DNA of 64,000 nt from Pseudarthrobacter raffinosi (GCF_023913735.1 NZ_JAMXBH010000017.1:1-64000); one strand, 5' to 3'. Positions 34,684 to 44,185 are shown, numbered from the stretch's first letter. Translations and numbers: made by a program. Notes: generated by a model not told the origin, from the sequence alone.

Positions 34684-35901
34684 ATGAGCAGAACAGACGA
34701 AGACCACAGGAGCGGCCCACTGTCAGGGCACCTCGTGGTGGACCTGAGCCGGGCGCTCGCAGGACCGCACGCCGGCATGATGCTGGCCGATCTCGGTGCC
34801 CGCGTCATCAAGGTGGAGAACCCCGGATCCGGTGACGACACCCGCGGCTGGGGCCCGCCGTTCGTCGGGCCCGAGGACGATCTGCAGTCCACCTATTTCA
34901 TGTCCTGCAACCGGAACAAGGAGTCCATCAGCCTGGACCTGAAAGGCACTGACGGGCAGGAGGTGCTGCGCGGGCTGCTGGAACGTGCCGACGTCGTCAT
35001 TGAAAACTTCCGCCCCGGCGTGATGGACCGGCTCGGTTTCTCCACCGCCGCGATGCATGACCTCAATCCGCGGCTGGTGATCCTCTCCATCACCGGGTTC
35101 GGGCACGACGGCCCGGAGTCCCAGCGCAGCGGCTATGACCAGATCCTTCAGGGCGAGGCCGGGCTGATGTCGCTCACCGGCTCCGGGCCGGAGGACCCCC
35201 AGCGCGTGGGTGTGCCCATCGCCGACCTCCTGTCCGGAATGAACGGGGCCTTCGGCGTCCTCGCAGCGCTGGTGGAGCGGGACAGGACCGACGCCGGGCA
35301 GATCGTCCGCACCTCACTGCTGGCGTCGCTCATCGGCGTCCACGCCTTCCAGGGGACACGCACCACCGTCGCCGGCGAAGTACCCCAGGCCCAGGGCAAC
35401 CACCACCCGTCCATCGCCCCCTACGGCCTGTTCGCGTGCCGTAACGGGTCCGTCCAGATCAGCGTCGGCAGCGAAAAGCTGTGGTCCTCGTTCGCCGCGG
35501 CCTTTGGCCTCGATCCGGCAGCGACGGGCTTCGCCAGTAACGCGGAGAGGGTGCGAAACCGCACGGCGGTGATTGCCGCCGTCGAACGCGTTTTTGCCGC
35601 GTATGGTGCCGCCGAGCTGCTCGAAAAACTGAACGACGCCGGGATCCCGGCCGGGAAGGTGCGCTCGCTGGACGAGGTGTACGCCTGGGAGCAGGTGGCA
35701 TCGCAGGGGCTGGTGGTTGATGTGGAGCATCCGGTGCTTGGGAAGGTCAGCCTGCCCGGGCCCCCGCTGAGGTTTTTCTCACGCGGCGACGCAGCAGAGA
35801 CCACCCCGACCGAACACGATGCGCCGCCCCTTCTGAACGGGGACGGACAGAAAATCCGCGAGTGGCTGGGCATGTCTGCGGCCGTTGCGGGGGTGAACTA
35901 A
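34684..35901 (+). CDS. CaiB/BaiF-family CoA-transferase
   Basis: 405 residues. Family III CoA-transferase: HLVVDLSRALAGPHAGMMLADLGARVIKVENP at the N-terminus, NRNKESISLDLKG, VVIENFRPGVMDRLG and the catalytic Asp in SGYDQILQ (Asp152 from ATG 34684). These enzymes move CoA between a donor thioester and an acid through a mixed-anhydride/aspartyl-thioester route. Here, between a dicarboxylate carrier and a malonyl-CoA-type carboxyltransferase, the acceptor is probably malonate and the donor acetyl-CoA or succinyl-CoA. Its stop is 1 nt before the next GTG, so translation is coupled. Confidence 0.92.
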   Translation: MSRTDEDHRSGPLSGHLVVDLSRALAGPHAGMMLADLGARVIKVENPGSGDDTRGWGPPFVGPEDDLQSTYFMSCNRNKESISLDLKGTDGQEVLRGLLERADVVIENFRPGVMDRLGFSTAAMHDLNPRLVILSITGFGHDGPESQRSGYDQILQGEAGLMSLTGSGPEDPQRVGVPIADLLSGMNGAFGVLAALVERDRTDAGQIVRTSLLASLIGVHAFQGTRTTVAGEVPQAQGNHHPSIAPYGLFACRNGSVQISVGSEKLWSSFAAAFGLDPAATGFASNAERVRNRTAVIAAVERVFAAYGAAELLEKLNDAGIPAGKVRSLDEVYAWEQVASQGLVVDVEHPVLGKVSLPGPPLRFFSRGDAAETTPTEHDAPPLLNGDGQKIREWLGMSAAVAGVN

Positions 35902-35902
35902 G

Positions 35903-37423
35903 GTGCTGACGACGGAAAAGGTCAGGCACCTGGACGCGGCCGGGCTGCTGGCGGCCGTTGTTGATCCGGGCACGTTCGTCTCCTGGGACATGCCTGTCCG
36001 GCAGCCGGACGCGAACGTGGACTACGCCCGCGACCTCGCAAAGGCGCGGGAACGGAGCGGAACGGACGAATCAGTCATCACCGGATCCGGCCGGATCCGG
36101 GGACACCGGGTGGCGGTCATCGTCAGCGAATTCTCCTTCCTGGCCGGATCGATCGGCCATGCGGCAGCCCAGCGGATCGTCGCCGCCGTGGAGCGGGCTA
36201 CCGCCGAAGGGCTCCCCTTGCTGGCAGGCCCCGCTTCAGGCGGAACGCGTATGCAGGAGGGGACCCTGGCGTTCCTGTCCATGGTAAAGATCACCGGGGC
36301 CGTGCGTGCCCACCGCCAGGCCGGGCTGCCGTATCTGGTCTACCTGCGGCATCCCACCACCGGGGGAGTGATGGCCTCTTGGGGCTCGCTGGGCCACATC
36401 AACGTGGCCGAACCGGGGGCGCTGCTGGGCTTCCTGGGCCCGCGCGTCTACGAAGCCCTGCACGGGGAGGCCTTTCCGGACGGTGTGCAGGTGGCGGAGA
36501 ATCTGTTCAGCAAGGGCCTGATCGACGCCGTCGTGGAACCGTCAGAGCTTGCGGAGATTATCGGGCGGGCACTGGACATCCTCGCGGCGAAGCCCACGAC
36601 GAGTCCCACTGCCGGGCCCGTTCACCGACCGGCAACCCTCGCCGTGCGGCCGGTGGCCGTGGACGCGTGGACGTCCATCGGCATTTCCAGGCAGCCGCGC
36701 CGCCCGGACCTGCGCCAGCTCCTCCGGTACGGCGCCGATGACGCCCTTCCCCTGAACGGAACAGGCCAGGGCGAAAAGGACCCTGGCCTCCTGCTGGCCC
36801 TGGCCCGGTTCGGCGGACAGTCCTGCATCGTCCTGGGCCATGCCCGCCCCCTGCGCAAGGACGCAGCCGGAATGGGTCCCGGTTCCCTGCGGGAGGCGCG
36901 GCGGGGGATGAAGCTTGCCGAGGAACTCCGTCTGCCGTTGCTGACCGTCATCGACACCGCAGGTGCGGCCTTGTCGCAGGAAGCGGAAGAAGGCGGTCTG
37001 GCCGGCGAGATCGCACGGTCCCTCCACGAACTGATCGGGCTGGAGTCGCCGTCGGTCTCGGTGCTGCTGGGGCAGGGCGCCGGCGGCGGCGCGCTGGCGC
37101 TGCTCCCGGCGGACCGGACCATCGCCGCCCAGCACAGCTGGCTGTCGCCGCTGCCGCCCGAGGGGGCCAGCGCGATTGTGCACCGCACCACGGATTTTGC
37201 GCCGCAGATGGCCGACGCCCAAGGCGTCAATGTAGGCGCGCTCTACGCCAACGGCCTGGTGGACCACATCGTGGATGAACGGGACGACGCGTCACTGGAG
37301 CCCAGGGAGTTCTGCGCCCGGATGGCCCGGGCCATCGAATACGAGCTGGGGACCCTGGCTGGTGTTCCGGTTTCTGAACTGTTGGCGGCACGGTCCAGGA
37401 AGTTCCGGGAGCTCGGCGGGTAG
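35903..37423 (+). CDS. Fused beta-alpha carboxyltransferase (AccD-AccA / MdcD-MdcE-like)
   Basis: 506 residues from GTG 35903. The N-terminal half (about 60-230) is a crotonase-fold beta domain: GSGRIRGHRVAVIVSEF, GSIGHAAAQRIV, GPASGGTRMQEG, PTTGGVMASWGSLG. There is no Cys4 zinc ribbon. The C-terminal half (about 285-480) is an alpha domain: RFGGQSCIVLGHARPL, EARRGMKLAEELRLPLLTVIDTAGA, LLGQGAGGGALALLPADR. No biotin carboxylase or biotinyl-carrier gene is in the operon. That fits a decarboxylase of malonyl thioesters (as MdcDE) better than an acetyl-CoA carboxylase. A terminator follows. Confidence 0.85.
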   Translation: MLTTEKVRHLDAAGLLAAVVDPGTFVSWDMPVRQPDANVDYARDLAKARERSGTDESVITGSGRIRGHRVAVIVSEFSFLAGSIGHAAAQRIVAAVERATAEGLPLLAGPASGGTRMQEGTLAFLSMVKITGAVRAHRQAGLPYLVYLRHPTTGGVMASWGSLGHINVAEPGALLGFLGPRVYEALHGEAFPDGVQVAENLFSKGLIDAVVEPSELAEIIGRALDILAAKPTTSPTAGPVHRPATLAVRPVAVDAWTSIGISRQPRRPDLRQLLRYGADDALPLNGTGQGEKDPGLLLALARFGGQSCIVLGHARPLRKDAAGMGPGSLREARRGMKLAEELRLPLLTVIDTAGAALSQEAEEGGLAGEIARSLHELIGLESPSVSVLLGQGAGGGALALLPADRTIAAQHSWLSPLPPEGASAIVHRTTDFAPQMADAQGVNVGALYANGLVDHIVDERDDASLEPREFCARMARAIEYELGTLAGVPVSELLAARSRKFRELGG

Positions 37424-37444
37424 GCGCCCACGTCCGGGCAGCGG

Positions 37445-37471
37445 AAAGGCCCCCGTCAGGGGGCCTTTCTT
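37445..37471 (+). terminator. Terminator of the MatC operon
   Basis: A perfect 10-bp stem, AAAGGCCCCC and GGGGGCCTTT, around GTCA, followed by CTTC. It lies 22 nt after the carboxyltransferase stop. Confidence 0.8.
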
Positions 37472-37493
37472 CAGGTGGGCCTGACTCGCAAAA

Positions 37494-37697
37494 TCAGACT
37501 TTCTCGCGCCTGCGCTCAGGGGCCGGTTCCTGGGCTTCATGGGTCCGCCGGCGACGCGGGAAGGCCCGGAAGGTGAAGTCCTGGGCCGTGTAATGCGGCT
37601 CCGGCCGGTCCGGCGGTGTTTCCTGGTGCGCTTCGGGTTTCCGGTCGGCTTCTCTCTTGTTACGCCACCCGAAATCCTCCATCGATGAATAGCACAT
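37494..37697 (-). CDS. Small hypothetical protein starting MCYSSMEDFGW (67 aa)
   Basis: 67 residues from ATG 37697, which has AGGAGG 6 nt upstream; a slightly longer start at 37712 lacks a site. The N-terminus MCYSSMEDFGW is followed by a very charged chain with HYTAQDFTFRAFPRRRR, then Glu/Arg-rich to the end. No membrane segment. Small proteins beginning this way recur in actinobacteria, as I recall, but I know no function. Confidence 0.65.
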   Translation of the reverse strand: MCYSSMEDFGWRNKREADRKPEAHQETPPDRPEPHYTAQDFTFRAFPRRRRTHEAQEPAPERRREKV

Positions 37698-37780
37698 CAC
37701 AGACCTCCTCATAGTGACTGCCCCTTAATCGTCCTCCGGATCGGCCCCGGAGTCGACACCCGGAGCCGTTCAAACTGGCA

Positions 37781-39277
37781 TCAGAAGCCGAGCTGGGCCG
37801 CCACCTGGAGCAGGAGCAGTTCCGATCCCGCCGGTCCTACAAGCTGGATCCCCATCGGCAGGCCATGCGCTGGTTGCCCGCCGGTCCAGTGCACGGGAAT
37901 GGTGATGGCAGGCAGGCCGCAGACATTCACCATGGAGGACCACGGGGCGAATTCGCACTGCCGGCGGTAGTCGCCGTCGGCGTCCCCGGGCCATTCTGCT
38001 GCCGGCCACGGTTCGTCGCCGTGCGTGGCGCCGGTAAACCAGCCCACGGGGCGCGGCGTCTGCGCCAGGGCCGGCATCAGCATCAGGTCCCAGCCGCCGT
38101 ACTGCGTGATCGTGTCGCGTTCGAATTGCCGCAGGAACGCCAGCGATTCATTGAGTTTTGCGGCGCTGCGCTGCTGGGCCCGGCGCCTGAACGTACGGGT
38201 CAGCGGGGCCAGAAGCGCTTCGCGGTGCGGACTGATCCGGGCGGTTCCGACGGCGGCGGTCCACGCGGTGGTGAAGGCGTCCGGGTAGCGGTTGTCGTAG
38301 CGGATGGCGGCTTCGCTGACGGCGTGCCCGGCATGCTCCAGCATTTCGGTGCCCGCCTGCAGCGCGGCCAGGGCTTCGGGTTCGGGCGTGAACGGAAAGG
38401 TGGCAAACCAGGGGCTTTCCAGGGTCAGGCCTATGCGCAGCGGGCGGGGTTCGTGCGCCACGGCGTCGAGATAACTGCTGTCAGGGGACGGCGCCAGAGC
38501 ATCCATCAGCAGGGCCGAGTCGGCTGCGCTGCGGGCCAGGGGCCCCGCTACGACCAGGCGGGCGGGGTCGCCTGAACTCTCGCCCGACGGCACCACGCCG
38601 CGGCCGGGTTTGAGTCCCACGAGGCCGCAGGCGGCGGCCGGGATGCGGACGGAACCGCCGCCGTCGGTCCCTGGCGCGAACGGAAGCAGGCCCGCGGCCA
38701 CCGCGGCAGCGCTGCCCCCGGAGGAGCCGCCGGAACTCCGGCTCGGGGCATGGGGATTGCGCGACGGCGGTGCGATGCGGTTTTCGCTGTACGCCGTCAG
38801 TCCAAACTCCGGAACCTGCGTCTTGCCCAGTGAGACCACGCCAGCGGCCTTGAGGACTTTGGCGAGTGCGCCATCGGCGGGCGCCGGTTTGTGGTCAAGT
38901 GCAGCGCTTCCATGGGTGGTCACCACGCCGGCGACGTCGGTCAGGTCCTTGAATGCCACCGGCATGCCGTGCAGAAGTGGCAGGGCGCCCGCGCTGCCTC
39001 CGGAGTCCCGCGCAGAGTCGTGCCCGGAGTCTTTTCGGAACTGGACGAACCGGGCATCGGCGGCGGCTGCGTCGGTCATCGCCTGATCCGCCGTGACCGT
39101 GACAAAGGCGCCCAGCAACGGGTTCTGCTCTGCGATCCGGGCCAGGAAATGGGCTGTGGCTTCCCGCGCTGAAAGCTCTCCCGCGCGGAGCGCATCCCGG
39201 AGCCGAACAGCCGGCAGTTTGTGGATGTCAGCCAAGGAAGCGAGGCTCCAGGCGCCTCTCGGAAGCGGTGGTTCCAT
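37781..39277 (-). CDS. Amidase (amidase-signature family)
   Basis: 498 residues from ATG 39277. The Ser-cisSer-Lys centre is present: Lys in GMPVAFKDLTDVAGV near residue 80 and the Gly/Ser-rich signature RSSGGSSGGSAAAVAAGLLPFAPGTD containing cis-Ser and the nucleophile. SVRIPAAACGLVGLKP follows. It hydrolyses an amide of unknown identity (substrate pocket PHGE-type tail not diagnostic). The start overlaps the 3' end of the peptidase E gene by 50 nt. A later TTG start near 39235 is possible and would nearly remove the overlap. Confidence 0.9.
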   Translation of the reverse strand: MEPPLPRGAWSLASLADIHKLPAVRLRDALRAGELSAREATAHFLARIAEQNPLLGAFVTVTADQAMTDAAAADARFVQFRKDSGHDSARDSGGSAGALPLLHGMPVAFKDLTDVAGVVTTHGSAALDHKPAPADGALAKVLKAAGVVSLGKTQVPEFGLTAYSENRIAPPSRNPHAPSRSSGGSSGGSAAAVAAGLLPFAPGTDGGGSVRIPAAACGLVGLKPGRGVVPSGESSGDPARLVVAGPLARSAADSALLMDALAPSPDSSYLDAVAHEPRPLRIGLTLESPWFATFPFTPEPEALAALQAGTEMLEHAGHAVSEAAIRYDNRYPDAFTTAWTAAVGTARISPHREALLAPLTRTFRRRAQQRSAAKLNESLAFLRQFERDTITQYGGWDLMLMPALAQTPRPVGWFTGATHGDEPWPAAEWPGDADGDYRRQCEFAPWSSMVNVCGLPAITIPVHWTGGQPAHGLPMGIQLVGPAGSELLLLQVAAQLGF

Positions 39278-39971
39278 CCGCTCCACCGGCTTCCGCGGTG
39301 ACGATGTAAGCGCCCTTGCCCCGTACCTCGGCAACCGCTTCCACAAGTTCCGTGCCGTGGTAGACCAGCCCCACGCCGTCGTCCGTGCAGTGCGTTTCAC
39401 CCAGCATTCCGTCAGCCACGAGCCGGTGCACCAGCGGGCGCCGCCTTTCCTCTGAGTCGTAATGGACGCCATTGGCGTACGGGAGGAAGGCCAAGCCATT
39501 GGGCACTGCACGCAGCTCCGGCCCAAACGAATCAGTGGTGCCGCCCTGGTACCAGCAGATTGATCCGGCCGAAACCCCCGCCAGCACAACTCCGTGCTGC
39601 CACACGCGGTGGAGGATGCCGTCCAGCCCGTGGGCACGCCAGACGGCAAGCAGGTTCACCACGGAGCCGCCGTTCACCCACACCACGTCCTGCTCCAGCA
39701 GATGCGCCTCCGGGTCTGCGTGGTTTGGCATGGTGAAGAGGTTGAGGTGGCTGAAGTCGAAGCCCGCCAGCCGCGCGGCCTCATCCATTTCCGCATTGAA
39801 CCCGCGCTGATCCCCGGCGGCCGTACCCACGTGGGTGACCCGCGGCGGGCGTCCGCTGGCTCCGGAAAGCTCCACGGCGTAGTGCAGCAGGCGGTCAAAC
39901 TCCAAGCGTGTTCGAGCACCTTGCCTGTAGCCTCCAGACGTGGCCAAAATGGTGGGCTGCTCAGCGGGCAA
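39228..39971 (-). CDS. Peptidase E-like (S51) dipeptidase
   Basis: 247 residues with the class-I glutamine-amidotransferase-like fold of family S51: HVGTAAGDQRGF, VWVNGGSVVNLLAVWRAHGLD, the nucleophile elbow LAGVSAGSICWYQ (Ser near 135) and PHYD-like VHYDSEERRRP with a candidate catalytic His. S51 enzymes cleave Asp-X dipeptides or cyanophycin dipeptides. It lies upstream of the amidase on the same strand, probably as an operon for peptide or amide salvage. Confidence 0.88.
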   Translation of the reverse strand: MPAEQPTILATSGGYRQGARTRLEFDRLLHYAVELSGASGRPPRVTHVGTAAGDQRGFNAEMDEAARLAGFDFSHLNLFTMPNHADPEAHLLEQDVVWVNGGSVVNLLAVWRAHGLDGILHRVWQHGVVLAGVSAGSICWYQGGTTDSFGPELRAVPNGLAFLPYANGVHYDSEERRRPLVHRLVADGMLGETHCTDDGVGLVYHGTELVEAVAEVRGKGAYIVTAEAGGADGTTASERRLEPRFLG

Positions 39972-40082
39972 GGATCCTCCTACGGGTCTTCAACAGCGTA
40001 ACTTGTCCCTGGTTTCGGGAGCGGGACGATCGGCTGGCGCTAGGCTGGAAGGAGACCCGTGATTCTCCGAAAGAGGACTCCC

Positions 40083-40409
40083 ATGAGCGATTTTGATACC
40101 GTGCCCGTCAACGACGTCCCAGCCGACGCCGTGATCCTGGATGTCCGCGAAGACTACGAATGGGTAGCCGGACACGCTGAGGACGCTGTGCACATTCCCC
40201 TGGACCAGCTTCCGGCGCGGCTTGACGAACTGGACCCGGACCAGGACGTCTATGTCATCTGCCGCACTGGCGGACGGTCCTTCCGCGCCGCGCAATGGCT
40301 CACCGGACAGGGCTATACAGCCATCAACGTGGCCGGCGGAATGGACCAGTGGCTCGAGTCCGGCAAGCCACTCGTGTCCGACAACGGCCTCAAGCCGCTC
40401 ATTCTTTAG
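40083..40409 (+). CDS. Single-domain rhodanese-like sulfurtransferase
   Basis: 108 residues, ATG 40083. ILDVREDYEWVAGHAEDAVHIPLDQL and the active loop CRTGGRS (Cys near residue 60), ending GGMDQWLESGKPLV. The short CRTGGRS loop is that of GlpE/PspE-type sulfurtransferases. It carries persulfide sulfur between thiols. It sits 39 nt before pheA in the same direction and may share its transcript. It is not the same subtype as the regulator-linked rhodanese domains at 7-10 kb. Confidence 0.9.
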   Translation: MSDFDTVPVNDVPADAVILDVREDYEWVAGHAEDAVHIPLDQLPARLDELDPDQDVYVICRTGGRSFRAAQWLTGQGYTAINVAGGMDQWLESGKPLVSDNGLKPLIL

Positions 40410-40448
40410 TTCAGCCCGAACCTGCGTCCCGTCACCACAGAGGAATCC

Positions 40449-41387
40449 ATGCCCGCGACACCTGTTACGTACACTTTCCTCGGGCCTCAGGGCACCTTTA
40501 CCGAGGCGGCATTGATGCAGGTTCCGGATGCCGGAGAGGCCTATCGCATCCCGGCCTCCAACGTCAACGCTGCGCTGGACATGGTCCGCGATGGCTCTGC
40601 GGACGCAGCGATGGTCCCCATTGAGAACTCGGTGGAAGGCGGGGTCACGGCCACCCTGGACGCCATCGCCGGCGGGCAGGAACTCCGCATCATCCGCGAA
40701 GTCCTGGTCCCCATCAGCTTTGTCCTGGTGGCCCGACCCGGAGTGGGCATTGATGATATCCGCCGCATTTCCACTCACGGCCATGCCTGGGCACAGTGCC
40801 GTCTCTGGGTGGATGCGAATATTCCAGGTGCAGAATATGTTGCCGGTTCCTCCACCGCGGCGGCCGCCATGGGGCTCCTGGGCGGCGACGCCCACTACGA
40901 CGCCGCGATCTGTGCGCCCATTGTGGCCCAGGAGCAGCCGGGGCTGACCGTCCTGGCGGAAAACATCGGCGACAACCCGGGTGCGGTGACGCGGTTCATC
41001 CTGGTGAGCAGGCCGGGCGCATTACCTGAACGGACCGGTGCGGATAAGACCACCGTCGTAGTCCCGCTTCCGGAAGACCGCCCGGGTGCGCTGATGGAAA
41101 TCCTGGACCAGTTCGCCACGAGGGGCGTGAACCTCAGCCGGATCGAATCCCGGCCGACGGGTCAGTATCTGGGACACTACTTTTTCAGCATTGACGCCGA
41201 TGGGCACATCGCGGACGCCCGTGTGGCCGACGCCTTGGCTGGCCTTCACCGCATCAGCCCGGCCACCCGCTTCCTTGGCTCCTATGGACGGGCGGACGCC
41301 CAAAGCTCCAGCGTCGCGCAACACACATCTGACGAGGCATTCCGGGCGGCGCATGAATGGGTCGGGCGGATTCTGCAGGGGGAATGA
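40449..41387 (+). CDS. pheA: Prephenate dehydratase
   Basis: 312 residues, catalysing prephenate to phenylpyruvate in phenylalanine synthesis. The PDT domain begins YTFLGPQGTFTEAAL and includes IENSVEGGV, SSTAAAAMGLLG and the catalytic GAVTRFILV (TRF motif near residue 195). A C-terminal ACT domain (about 205-285) has LMEILDQFATRGVNLSRIESRPTG, the Phe-binding ESRP motif for feedback inhibition. The monofunctional form without chorismate mutase is usual for actinobacteria. Confidence 0.95.
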   Translation: MPATPVTYTFLGPQGTFTEAALMQVPDAGEAYRIPASNVNAALDMVRDGSADAAMVPIENSVEGGVTATLDAIAGGQELRIIREVLVPISFVLVARPGVGIDDIRRISTHGHAWAQCRLWVDANIPGAEYVAGSSTAAAAMGLLGGDAHYDAAICAPIVAQEQPGLTVLAENIGDNPGAVTRFILVSRPGALPERTGADKTTVVVPLPEDRPGALMEILDQFATRGVNLSRIESRPTGQYLGHYFFSIDADGHIADARVADALAGLHRISPATRFLGSYGRADAQSSSVAQHTSDEAFRAAHEWVGRILQGE

Positions 41388-41511
41388 ACGGAGCTTGACG
41401 CCGCCCGAGGCTTCGCCCACAGCGTAGGCCAAGGTACTTCCCTGTGATAGTTACTGTGCGTATGCTTGCTTGATCCACTTGGGGGATGGCCCCTAATGAA
41501 GGGAACAGGTC

Positions 41512-41721
41512 ATGAGTACCAGCAGCACAGACAACGACGGCCAGGGCATGATCGTTAATCCGAAGCCCACAGCGGACAACCAGGACTGGGACGGGGATGA
41601 CGCTGACCGCGCCGACCGCCTGCGCTTCGAAGAGGAGCAGGCCATGATCCGTGAGCAGTCCGAGGCACGTGCCGCGAAAGCTGCTGCAGAGGCTGGAGCT
41701 GCCAAGAAGGCAACCGCCTGA
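41512..41721 (+). CDS. Small hypothetical protein (69 aa)
   Basis: From ATG 41512 behind AGGG. An acidic N-terminal half (NQDWDGDDADRADRL) is followed by an Ala/Lys/Glu-rich amphipathic helix (EEEQAMIREQSEARAAKAAAEAGAAKKATA) likely to form a coiled coil. No known family. It is 12 nt from the end of the convergent lipid kinase gene. Confidence 0.65.
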   Translation: MSTSSTDNDGQGMIVNPKPTADNQDWDGDDADRADRLRFEEEQAMIREQSEARAAKAAAEAGAAKKATA

Positions 41722-41733
41722 GACGGGACCGGC

Positions 41734-42792
41734 TCAGGCTGGTTGGCCCTTGACCCTTATCAGGAGCGAGCGCGGCTCCACCCGGACGGTGAGCTTGGTG
41801 GCCAACCCGGACGTGTCGCCGTCGATCTGTGTCGGCATGGGCTCCGGGCACTTGATGACGATTCGGCCGGCCCGGTACATCGTCATGATGGGCAGGTTGC
41901 CCTTGTGTTTAAAGAGGATTTTCGCGTACATGGCCAGCCAGCCGATGGCGCTGCGGGGGCTCATGACCACCACGTCCAGCATGCCGTCATCGATCATGGC
42001 TTCCGGGATGAAATCGATCCCGCCCGGGACCAGCCCACAGTTGGCAAAGAGGACGCTGCGGATGTTCCGGACCTGCTCCGGCTTGTCATCCAGCGCGACT
42101 GATACCTTCCGTCGCCGCCCGGGCATGTGACGCATTCCGGCCTCGGTATAAGCAAGCCAACCCACGGCTTTCTTGAGGCCGGCATTGGTATCAGCGAGTA
42201 TTTCGGCGTCCATGCCGATCCCGGCGATAACCAGGAATGCGTGCTCAGACGAGTGTCCCGTGCGGGAATTCTCGATGCCCATCCGCGCGGTATCGATGTA
42301 GCGTTGGTGGCCGAAAAGCGCTGTCTGCACGTTGGCGTGAAGGTCGTTGACATCCAGATCCACGTTTCGCGCCAGGAGGTTTCCCGTCCCCAGCGGAATC
42401 AGGCCCATGGCCACATCCGTGTGTGCGAGGGACTCTGCCACCACCCGCACAGTACCGTCGCCACCGCCCACCAGAACGACGTCGGCCTTGTAGTTCAGGG
42501 CCGACCGGGCCTGGGAGTATCCCGGGTCCTCGGCGGTCGTCTCCAGGAAGAGGGGTTCGTCCCAGCCGGCTGTCAGGCAGGCGCGCCGGATGGCTTCCTT
42601 CGCTTCGGGGGCACGTGCCTTGACGGGGTTGAGGATGACGACCACGCGTTGCTGGGTGAGGCCCGTTTCGTGCGCTTCTTCATGGACCGCGCTGCGGACG
42701 TGCAGGGCCTTGAGCTTCCGGACGCCCCACCAGCTGGAGACGGCGAAAGCCAGCGCCGCCGCGCTCAGGACGTAGAGAAGCCAGTCGTTCAT
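41734..42792 (-). CDS. Diacylglycerol kinase-family lipid kinase
   Basis: 352 residues. An N-terminal membrane helix ([19 protein letters not shown]) is followed by the DAGK catalytic domain: [20 protein letters not shown], the nucleotide loop [30 protein letters not shown] and the C-terminal domain with [14 protein letters not shown]. It phosphorylates diacylglycerol or a related lipid at the membrane, in lipid recycling. Convergent with the small gene before it and divergent from serS. Confidence 0.9.
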   Translation of the reverse strand: MNDWLLYVLSAAALAFAVSSWWGVRKLKALHVRSAVHEEAHETGLTQQRVVVILNPVKARAPEAKEAIRRACLTAGWDEPLFLETTAEDPGYSQARSALNYKADVVLVGGGDGTVRVVAESLAHTDVAMGLIPLGTGNLLARNVDLDVNDLHANVQTALFGHQRYIDTARMGIENSRTGHSSEHAFLVIAGIGMDAEILADTNAGLKKAVGWLAYTEAGMRHMPGRRRKVSVALDDKPEQVRNIRSVLFANCGLVPGGIDFIPEAMIDDGMLDVVVMSPRSAIGWLAMYAKILFKHKGNLPIMTMYRAGRIVIKCPEPMPTQIDGDTSGLATKLTVRVEPRSLLIRVKGQPA

Positions 42793-42883
42793 GGTGCTTC
42801 AACAGTATCCCGGCCGCGGCGCCGCGATTCCCCCCCGTCCGGCCCGGCAGTGTTGGTTCCGCCGGATTCGATACTCTTGTCTG

Positions 42884-44164
42884 GTGATCGACGTAAAAGA
42901 CCTCAGCGAAAACCCGGATAAGTTCCGTGCCAGCCAGCGCGCCCGCGGCGCAGACGAATCAGTGGTGGACGCGATCATGGCCGCAGACTCCGCCAGGCGT
43001 GCCGCCCTGATCCGGTTTGAAAACCTCCGCGCCGAGCAGAACGTCTTCGGCAAGCAGGTGGCGCAGGCCAAGGGCGATGAGAAGAAAGCCCTGCTCGCCG
43101 AGGTCAAGGAACTGGCCAACACTGTGAAGGCCGCATCGGCCGAAGCAGACGCTGCCCAGGCCAAGCAGGACGAACTGCTGCGCAGTATCCCGAACCTTAT
43201 TGAGGGCGGCGTCCCCGAGGGCGGCGAGGACGACTACGTGGTGGTCAAAACCGTTGGAACGCCCCGCGAGTTCCCCGATTTCGAGCCGAAGGACCACCTG
43301 GAAATCGGTGAGCTGATCGGCGCCATCGACATGGAGCGCGGCGCGAAAGTTTCGGGCTCACGCTTCTACTTCCTGCGCGGCGTGGGTGCACGCCTGGAGA
43401 TGGCGTTGCTGCAGATGGCCATGTACCAGGCCATCGAGGCCGGCTTCGTTCCCATGATCACCCCAACCTTGGTGCGCCCCGAAACCATGCAGGGCACAGG
43501 CTTTGATGTAAAGCACGACGCCGAGATCTACCGTCTCGCCGAGGACGACCTTTACCTGGTGGGCACCTCCGAGGTTGCCTTGGCCGGCTACCACGCGGAC
43601 GAGATCCTGGACCTGACGACCGGCCCGATCCGGTTCGCCGGGCAGAGCTCCTGCTACCGCCGTGAGGCTGGCTCGCACGGCAAGGACACCCGCGGCATCA
43701 TCCGTGTCCACCAGTTCAACAAGGTGGAGATGTTCGTTTACACCACGGTGGAGAAGGCCGCAGCCGAACACGAACGGCTCCTGGCCTGGGAAGAGGAGAT
43801 GCTGGCCAAGTGCGAGCTCCCGTACCGCGTCATTGACACCGCCGCCGGCGACCTCGGCATGTCCGCGGCCCGCAAGTTCGACTGCGAAGCCTGGGTTCCG
43901 ACGCAGGGCGCCTACCGTGAGCTGACCTCCACCTCGAACTGCACCACGTTCCAGGCCCGCCGCCTGAACATCCGCGAGCGTGTGGTCAACGACGAAGGCG
44001 TTGCCAAGGGCACCCGTGCCGTAGCCACCCTCAACGGCACGCTGGCCACCACCCGCTGGATCGTGGCCATCCTGGAGCACCACCAGAACGCCGATGGCTC
44101 GGTCAACGTCCCGGCCGCACTGCAGAAGTACCTCGGCGGCATGGAAGTCTTCCCGGTCCTTTAG
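42884..44164 (+). CDS. serS: Seryl-tRNA synthetase
   Basis: 426 residues. GTG 42884 gives the family N-terminus [15 protein letters not shown]; the open frame runs further upstream but without homology. The N-terminal coiled-coil tRNA-binding arm (about 30-105) has the heptad-like [20 protein letters not shown]. Class II motif 2 is [18 protein letters not shown], and motif 3 is [18 protein letters not shown]. Essential for charging tRNA-Ser and tRNA-Sec. Ends just before a palindromic terminator-like element. Confidence 0.96.
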   Translation: MIDVKDLSENPDKFRASQRARGADESVVDAIMAADSARRAALIRFENLRAEQNVFGKQVAQAKGDEKKALLAEVKELANTVKAASAEADAAQAKQDELLRSIPNLIEGGVPEGGEDDYVVVKTVGTPREFPDFEPKDHLEIGELIGAIDMERGAKVSGSRFYFLRGVGARLEMALLQMAMYQAIEAGFVPMITPTLVRPETMQGTGFDVKHDAEIYRLAEDDLYLVGTSEVALAGYHADEILDLTTGPIRFAGQSSCYRREAGSHGKDTRGIIRVHQFNKVEMFVYTTVEKAAAEHERLLAWEEEMLAKCELPYRVIDTAAGDLGMSAARKFDCEAWVPTQGAYRELTSTSNCTTFQARRLNIRERVVNDEGVAKGTRAVATLNGTLATTRWIVAILEHHQNADGSVNVPAALQKYLGGMEVFPVL

Positions 44165-44185
44165 GCTCCGGCTGCCTCGCTGACA

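Noticed and set aside
37781-39649. Longer amidase starting at 39649
   Set aside because: The extra 124 residues are antisense-like and overlap most of the peptidase E gene; homology starts after 39277.
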